Source: Candidatus Omnitrophota bacterium (lineage in GTDB: Bacteria > Hinthialibacterota > Hinthialibacteria > Hinthialibacterales > Hinthialibacteraceae). From it: 64,000 bases of DNA. A model generated the notes under the pieces. That model ran no database searches. It was given only the letters and a program-made list of their open reading frames with translations, and was not told the DNA's origin. The first letter of the stretch is position 1. Each line of letters opens with the position of its first letter. Both the position numbers and the translations under genes were made by a program. The stretch spans positions 62,001 through 126,000 of the forward strand of contig JABLXU010000001.1 of assembly GCA_013177805.1 (NCBI GenBank). The letters are read 5' to 3'. Shown here in pieces: positions 58,780 to 64,000 of this stretch.

Positions 58780-61521
58780 TTGACAGCCGCCAGCCATTTC
58801 AGCCGGTTCCTCGCGTCATTCTCAGGGAGGGATTTCAGGATACCGGAGCCCGGAATCCCTGAGCGAATCCGGCTGTTCCGTAACCGGAGAACCACCGGGT
58901 GGCGATGGTTGCTCATCCTGGGATGGATCGCCCTCAACGCCGCCGGGGCATACCCGGCAGAACGGGCGTTGCCCTTCAGCGGCCAGGACCCCATCACCGC
59001 CAAGGTCAGCGTCGGCATGGATCCCGACTGGCCCTACCGGCGGGAATACACCTGGCTTCCCTTGACGATCGAGCTGACCAATCACAAAGAAGATTTCACC
59101 GGGAACCTGCTGGTCCGCCTGAAACAAGGCACCGTCACCTATTCCACACCGGTCGAGTTGCCCGCGAAGTCCAAAAAATCGTACAGCTTGCTGGCGTATG
59201 TTCCGGAACTGTTGGACGAGTTGGAATTTTACGTGGCCACTCCGCGGCGGGAAACACCGGTGCAAATCATCACCGTCTCCACCGCGTACCAGCCCACCAA
59301 CCGCTTCCTGGCCGTCATCAGTCCGGAACGGGGATCGCACGACCACTTCGCCCACCGCACGGAAGAAGAAAACGTGGAACTGTTCCGGCGGGTCCTCTAC
59401 ACCGCGCCGCCGTACTTTCCGCAAAACAGCTTCGGCTACCAGAACGTGGATGTCGTGATCTGGGACGGCGGACCGGTTACCGCCCTTTCGCCGCGGCAGG
59501 AAGAAGCCCTGGAAAATTGGATCCAGGCTGGCGGCACGCTGGTTTTAGCCGGGGGACAATACTGGCAGGAACTCAATGCTTCCCCCTTCCGGTTGTACAT
59601 CCCCATGACCCTCACCGGGTCGCTGGCGGTAGAGGAAGGAACGGCGCTGACCGCTCCCGGCGAAAACACCACGCCCGTGCTTTCGGCGGGGACCGTGATC
59701 GCCACGGGGGAATTGTTGCCCGATCCCCGCATCCGCGTGCGGTTGCGGGCGGGAGACCATCCTTTCCTGGTGGAACGCCCTTGGGGGGCGGGGCGCGTGG
59801 TCTTCTGCGCCGCCCGGATCAACACCCCCCTCTTCCAGGATCCGGCGCACGAGTACATCTTCAAGGAATATCTTTGCGACGGCCCCCTGGCGTTCAATTC
59901 CAAAGTGCCCAGCCTGTTGGATCAGGACATCATGGGCTTCCTGCGATGGATCATCCAGGCCGAACTGCCCAGCACTTCGTTCATCGCCATGTACCTGGGT
60001 TTGTACATTCTGCTGGTCGTCCCCGTGAATTACTGGATATTCCGGTTGATCGGCCGTTTGGAATGGGCTTGGTTCACGGTGCCGGTCTGGGCGGTGGCGT
60101 TTGCGTATGGAGCCTATTACATCGGCGCGTTGCGTCAACAGGGCCACGTGGCGGTCAATGAAATCAGCGTGGTGGAAACACGCCCCTCCAGCGGCGTCGG
60201 TGTCGCCACGACGTATTGCTCCATCTATTCGCCGGTCCGCAAGTGGTACACCATCCAGTTCGGCAATCCGCCGGCCTTCCCCCTGCTTCCCGACGTGGAC
60301 CGCTTGCGTCCCGGGGGAACCACCGCGGAAGAAACTTTGGACATCCACTATACGGACCAGGGCACCCTCGTGGAAAATTACCTGATCTACCATTGGTCCC
60401 AGCGGCTCCTCAAGGCTCAGCATCCGGTCTCCCTCGGGCAAGGCGTGGAGATCGATTTGCGCTGGCAAAGCAACCACCGGCTGACCGGCTCGATCACCAA
60501 CCGCACGGGACGCACGTTGATCAATCCCACCTTGCACACCCTGGATGCCGAGTTCCAGCTGATACCCCGTATGGCCGACGGCGAAACCTTCACCTTGGAT
60601 GAAACCTGGACTTCCATCCCCGTACCCGGGAATCCCGGCCTGCGCATGATGCGGATGCCCCGCGCGCCTTTTTCCAACTATCAACAATACGAACGGGATC
60701 CGGCGCGTTTCATTCAAGAAAACCTAAAATACCAGTACGGTCGCCGGTATTTCGAGGAAAATCCCACGGTGGGGATGGCCTTGCTGACGGCGCGGATCGA
60801 TCTGCCCCCCCTGCGATTTTCCATGAACGGCAATCCAATCTCCCCCCGGGGCGAAAGCCTGCTCTGTATCGCCTTCCCCCTCCGCAAACCGCTCCAAGGC
60901 CGCCTGATTTTGGATCCCAACGCCTGGCGGTATACATCTCCTCTCGCAGCGGGGGGGTACGGCATGATGATGGGTGGCGGGATGGGCGGCCCCCTGCGGG
61001 CCATGCCGTATGGAGGCGGCCCGGGTGGAATCATGGGAGTGAATCGCTTGCAACTGACCAACCTCCAGGAATCGGCCTGGGACCTCACCACGGACATCCC
61101 GCTCACCGGCGGCAAAATCGAATCCGTGCGGATCGCGGCGCATTACCCCGAGATGGGCTATCCCCAGGCGTCTTCCCCTGCCTCATCCGCCGCGCCCTAC
61201 GAACTGGTGGAGGGCAAGCCCGCCGCCCCCGAGTATGAATTGCATCTTCAAAACCTGTACGATGTGACGTACGATCCGCTCTCGAAAATCACGGACGAAA
61301 ACGGGTATCTTCTCAACCCCGGCCGCTACGTGGACAAAATCACCAGTGTCATGGCCATGAAATTGAAGGCGCCTCCCAACCGGACCATCCAAATCACCCC
61401 GGATAACCTGCAGGTGGAAATGATCATCAACTTCGGCACGGCGTCGGGCGGCGTGTTGCTGGGGCGGTACGTGGACGCGGTGGAAGAGAAGCCGAAGCCG
61501 TTTTCCTCCGGCGCCGGGTAA
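58780..61521 (+). CDS. Exported/membrane accessory protein of the ABC module
   Basis: About 913 residues. I prefer the TTG at 58780, which has GAGGGGG about 9 bases upstream; the TTG at 58756 is an alternative and no ATG fits. A signal anchor (WRWLLILGWIALNAAGAYPA) leads to a long periplasmic beta-rich part, then a GATase-like segment (NVDVVIWDGGPVTALSPRQE, ENWIQAGGTLVLAGGQ), then two membrane helices at ~residues 410-460 (LGLYILLVVPVNYWIFRLIG, FTVPVWAVAFAYGAYYIGAL), and another long extracytoplasmic part with a GMMMGGGMGG loop. Such a protein often sits beside Gld-type ABC-2 permeases. Followed 56 bases later by the ATPase gene. Function unknown. Confidence 0.75.
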   Translation: MTAASHFSRFLASFSGRDFRIPEPGIPERIRLFRNRRTTGWRWLLILGWIALNAAGAYPAERALPFSGQDPITAKVSVGMDPDWPYRREYTWLPLTIELTNHKEDFTGNLLVRLKQGTVTYSTPVELPAKSKKSYSLLAYVPELLDELEFYVATPRRETPVQIITVSTAYQPTNRFLAVISPERGSHDHFAHRTEEENVELFRRVLYTAPPYFPQNSFGYQNVDVVIWDGGPVTALSPRQEEALENWIQAGGTLVLAGGQYWQELNASPFRLYIPMTLTGSLAVEEGTALTAPGENTTPVLSAGTVIATGELLPDPRIRVRLRAGDHPFLVERPWGAGRVVFCAARINTPLFQDPAHEYIFKEYLCDGPLAFNSKVPSLLDQDIMGFLRWIIQAELPSTSFIAMYLGLYILLVVPVNYWIFRLIGRLEWAWFTVPVWAVAFAYGAYYIGALRQQGHVAVNEISVVETRPSSGVGVATTYCSIYSPVRKWYTIQFGNPPAFPLLPDVDRLRPGGTTAEETLDIHYTDQGTLVENYLIYHWSQRLLKAQHPVSLGQGVEIDLRWQSNHRLTGSITNRTGRTLINPTLHTLDAEFQLIPRMADGETFTLDETWTSIPVPGNPGLRMMRMPRAPFSNYQQYERDPARFIQENLKYQYGRRYFEENPTVGMALLTARIDLPPLRFSMNGNPISPRGESLLCIAFPLRKPLQGRLILDPNAWRYTSPLAAGGYGMMMGGGMGGPLRAMPYGGGPGGIMGVNRLQLTNLQESAWDLTTDIPLTGGKIESVRIAAHYPEMGYPQASSPASSAAPYELVEGKPAAPEYELHLQNLYDVTYDPLSKITDENGYLLNPGRYVDKITSVMAMKLKAPPNRTIQITPDNLQVEMIINFGTASGGVLLGRYVDAVEEKPKPFSSGAG

Positions 61522-61577
61522 CGAAAGCGGAGCGGCCCGTTTTCCGGAAATCAAGTCCACGGGACTGGGAGTCAAGC

Positions 61578-62504
61578 ATGATCCGTATCGAGGGATTTAC
61601 AAAAAAATTCGGGGACAAAACCGCCGTTGCCAATTTCAACCTCCATGTGGAGAAAGGCGACATCTTCGGTTTCATCGGTCCCAACGGCGCGGGCAAAACC
61701 ACAACCATCCGCTTTCTCGCCACGCTGCTCAAACCCACGGCGGGCGAGGCGTGGATCAACAACTACAGCGTCACCAAGCAGCCCATGGAGGTGCGCCGCT
61801 CCATGGGCTACATGCCCGACTCGTTCGGCGTCTACGAGGGCATGCGGGTGTGGGAATACCTCGACTTCTTCGCCGCCGCCTACAACATCAAAAAGGAAAA
61901 ACGCAAGCAGATCATCCGTGACGTCATCGAACTGCTCGACCTCAACAACAAGCGCGATGATTTCGTCGAAGGCCTCTCCCGCGGCATGAAACAGCGCCTC
62001 TGCCTGGCCAAGACGCTGGTGCACGATCCCGACGTGCTGATCCTCGACGAGCCCGCTTCCGGCCTCGATCCCCGCGCCCGCCATTACATCAAGGAACTGC
62101 TCAAGGAACTGCAGCGGATGGGCAAGACCATCTTCATCTCCTCGCACATCCTGGCTGAACTGGCCGATTGCTGCAACAAGATCGGCATCATCGAGCGGGG
62201 CGTCCTTCTGGCTTCAGGCGACATCAAGACCATCATGAGCCAGGTGCGCGAGAACATCATCCTCGAAATCGAATTGCTGCAGCCCGATCCGCGCCTGGAA
62301 AAAATCCTCTGGGGCTTTCCCGGAGTTCAAAACGTGGAAGCGATGGGCCAGGTGACCCGCGTGGAATACCAGGGCGACCTGCGCGAAATCCCCAAACTCC
62401 ATAAAAAACTGATCGAAGAGGGCGTGGAACTCCTCTACTTCCGCGACCTGCCCGCCGACCTGGAAGAGGTCTTCATGAAAGTCACCAAGGGCGAAGTGGC
62501 CTGA
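61578..62504 (+). CDS. ABC transporter ATP-binding protein
   Basis: 308 residues: Walker A GPNGAGKTTT (~residues 35-44), Q-loop YMPDSFGVY, signature LSRGMKQRL, Walker B VLILDEPASGLDP, switch His in SSHILAE. The C-terminal extension and the DDFVEGLSRGMKQRLCLAKT run are of the GldA/NosF/CcmA-type group that pairs with ABC-2 permeases. It is the only ATPase beside the two large permeases and is likely their motor, across the divergent junction. Substrate unknown. Confidence 0.93.
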   Translation: MIRIEGFTKKFGDKTAVANFNLHVEKGDIFGFIGPNGAGKTTTIRFLATLLKPTAGEAWINNYSVTKQPMEVRRSMGYMPDSFGVYEGMRVWEYLDFFAAAYNIKKEKRKQIIRDVIELLDLNNKRDDFVEGLSRGMKQRLCLAKTLVHDPDVLILDEPASGLDPRARHYIKELLKELQRMGKTIFISSHILAELADCCNKIGIIERGVLLASGDIKTIMSQVRENIILEIELLQPDPRLEKILWGFPGVQNVEAMGQVTRVEYQGDLREIPKLHKKLIEEGVELLYFRDLPADLEEVFMKVTKGEVA

Positions 62505-62605
62505 CCCGGAATCCCCACTAGGTTTGAATGAGGCCCCCGGGGGGGCCGCAATCCCGGGGTCCAAATCTTGTGGTACAATAAAACAAACACGACCCCGGGA
62601 TACAC

Positions 62606-64000
62606 ATGTCGGAGAACCCCTTGATTCCCACCGTGCCTGATGACGAAGCGGTCCAGCGCCAGCGGCTGATCTGGCTGGCCGGCCTGCGCCGCTACGCCGC
62701 CGTGGGAATGGCCGCCGCGGCGGTCGCCGGCCGCTATGTTTTGGGAATCCACATCCCCGTGGCAATTCTGTTGCTGCTGGCGGCCGGCGTGGAGCTGTAC
62801 AACTGGTATTTCGCCCGGCGGCTGGAGAAACGGCCGTACAATCCCCGGATCGCGTTTCACCAAATCATCCTCGATGTCATCTTTCTGTCCTTGGCTTTGT
62901 TTTTCACCGGCGGATTTTTGAATCCTTTCTTCACGGTCTATTTCTTCGTCGTCATCACCGCCTGGATCACCCTCAGCCGCTGGCAGAGCCTGGTCATCAC
63001 GCTGATGGTCTTATGCGCCTTTGGATTGCAGGGCCTCTCGCCCCGGGTGATCCCCATCGACATGCGCCTCAGCGGCGAAGGGCTGCTGCACATGGGCGAA
63101 CTGCCCTTCCACGTGGTCGGCGCGCCGTTCAGCTTCGTCCTTACCACCCTGCTCACCGCCTATTCCGTTTCGGTGATCATGCGCGACCTGCGCCGCCAGG
63201 AACTCGAAGTCCGGGCGGCCCGCCAACAGGCCGAACTGGAACTGAACAAACTCGACAACATCCTGCGCCACGTCGAAGCGGGCATGTTGGTCCTGGACGG
63301 CCACAACCGGGTGGAATGGGCCAACGACCGGGTGTCCGCCTGGTTCGGATCCGAAGGCATGGACGAAACGCGGGCCTGCTACCGGGTCAGCCAGGCCGCC
63401 CGCCGGCTCCAGGCGCGCGCGGGGGGGAAAGGATCCGGAAGCGAGACCGCGCATTATTTCGAAACTCGGCTGCCCACACTCGCGCAAGGCGTCCGCGATT
63501 TCGAAATCGTCGTCAATCCCATTAGCGACGCGCGGGGCGAACAGGTGCGGATGGTAGTCCTGATTCTGGATGTCACCGAACAGAAAAAAAACCAGGAACA
63601 ATGGGCGCAGGCCCAGAAACTCGCGGCGATCGGCCAGCTGGCCGCCGGCATCGCGCACGAAATCAACACCCCGCTGGGCACCATCAACATCTTGGCGCAC
63701 GAAGCCCAGGATATCCTGCGCGGGGCCAAGGATCTCCGCGATTGCCCCTGCCGCGCCGAGCTGGAAGAATTCCTCGCCACCATCCACGGCCAGACCCGCC
63801 GCTGCAAGGACATCATCCAAAACCTGCTGAACTTCTCCCGCAAACCCGTCCCGGCGCGCGCACTGTGCAATCTCAACGAGCCGGTCCGCCAGGCGGCGGA
63901 GCTGATCCACGCCAAAACTTCCCGCGTCACGTTGGTGGCAGAGTTGGACGAATCCCTCCCCCTCACGGTCACCGACGCCCAGGGAATCGAACGGGTGGTC
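62606..64000 (+). CDS. PAS-type membrane sensor histidine kinase, 3' end beyond window
   Basis: 465 residues visible, no stop before the edge. About six membrane segments between ~residues 28 and 190 form the sensor, followed by a coiled linker, a PAS-like domain (ILRHVEAGMLVLDGHNRVEW, ~215-330) and the dimerisation domain with phospho-acceptor His351 in GIAHEINTPLG. The Asn/Gly ATP-binding motifs lie outside the window. A Cys pair (DCPCRAEL) occurs between the H box and the second helix. It would phosphorylate a response regulator not seen here. The start ATG lacks a strong ribosome site; upstream 62505-62605 contains a GC-rich hairpin (62532-62547) and TACAAT. Confidence 0.9.
   Translation, partial: MSENPLIPTVPDDEAVQRQRLIWLAGLRRYAAVGMAAAAVAGRYVLGIHIPVAILLLLAAGVELYNWYFARRLEKRPYNPRIAFHQIILDVIFLSLALFFTGGFLNPFFTVYFFVVITAWITLSRWQSLVITLMVLCAFGLQGLSPRVIPIDMRLSGEGLLHMGELPFHVVGAPFSFVLTTLLTAYSVSVIMRDLRRQELEVRAARQQAELELNKLDNILRHVEAGMLVLDGHNRVEWANDRVSAWFGSEGMDETRACYRVSQAARRLQARAGGKGSGSETAHYFETRLPTLAQGVRDFEIVVNPISDARGEQVRMVVLILDVTEQKKNQEQWAQAQKLAAIGQLAAGIAHEINTPLGTINILAHEAQDILRGAKDLRDCPCRAELEEFLATIHGQTRRCKDIIQNLLNFSRKPVPARALCNLNEPVRQAAELIHAKTSRVTLVAELDESLPLTVTDAQGIERVV

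Noticed and set aside
57288..59018. 576-residue minus-strand frame across the divergent ABC junction
   Set aside because: It overlaps two better supported genes and reads as GC-rich noise.

Overview
This is a 64 kb chromosomal segment of a Gram-negative-type bacterium, about 57% GC, with no phage, plasmid or CRISPR region. It shows outer-membrane efflux, periplasmic adaptor, TRAP and Tat-exported proteins, a formylglycine-type sulfatase, Tat-exported Gfo/Idh/MocA and sugar-isomerase-like proteins, a very long ribosomal S1 and REP-associated transposase elements. That mix suggests an uncultured environmental lineage of the PVC/FCB/candidate-phylum kind, but no gene fixes the phylum.

Layout. 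1-7.5 kb: a partial TPR protein, a DUF1848 protein, an M29 aminopeptidase, a REP-transposase gene with REP-like palindromes before, inside and after it, an orphan pyruvate:ferredoxin-oxidoreductase alpha-like gene, a sulfatase and tRNA-Leu(UAA). 7.6-23.5 kb: one minus-strand run of seven export genes, in transcription order a periplasmic adaptor lipoprotein, ABC ATPase, ABC-2 permease, RND pump, ABC permease fused to a degenerate M1-aminopeptidase-like domain, RND pump fused to an ABC ATPase, and a TolC-like outer-membrane protein. This hybrid RND/ABC locus is the most unusual thing in the window. 23.7-27.8 kb: a class I glutamine amidotransferase, a NagB-type deaminase and an unrecognised 674-residue protein. 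27.9-32.3 kb: TRAP DctP and DctQ without DctM, an esterase and a Tat-exported fucose-isomerase-like protein. 32.4-40.8 kb: tRNA-Leu(UAG), RidA, a Lon-N-domain protein, then polysaccharide genes (Wzt-type ATPase, double methyltransferase with coiled coil, GT4 glycosyltransferase) and a Tat-exported oxidoreductase. 41-48.6 kb: two secreted proteins of uncertain role, UDP-glucuronate decarboxylase, a TrmN6-like methyltransferase and a second sugar-nucleotide epimerase. 49-54.9 kb: housekeeping genes obgE, proB, rpsA and plsC. 54.9-62.5 kb: a second ABC-2 export system, two paralogous permeases divergent from an accessory membrane protein and an ATPase. 62.6 kb to the end: a partial PAS-type sensor histidine kinase.

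How the genes work together. The 7.6-23.5 kb block looks like a single envelope-spanning export machine, or two paralogous ones sharing one adaptor and one outer-membrane channel, using both proton-driven (RND) and ATP-driven (ABC) inner-membrane parts. The 34-48.6 kb genes fit synthesis, modification and export of a surface glycan. The sulfatase, esterase, isomerase-like and Gfo/Idh proteins fit breakdown of modified polysaccharides. Most large open frames antisense to these genes are GC-driven shadows and were left out.
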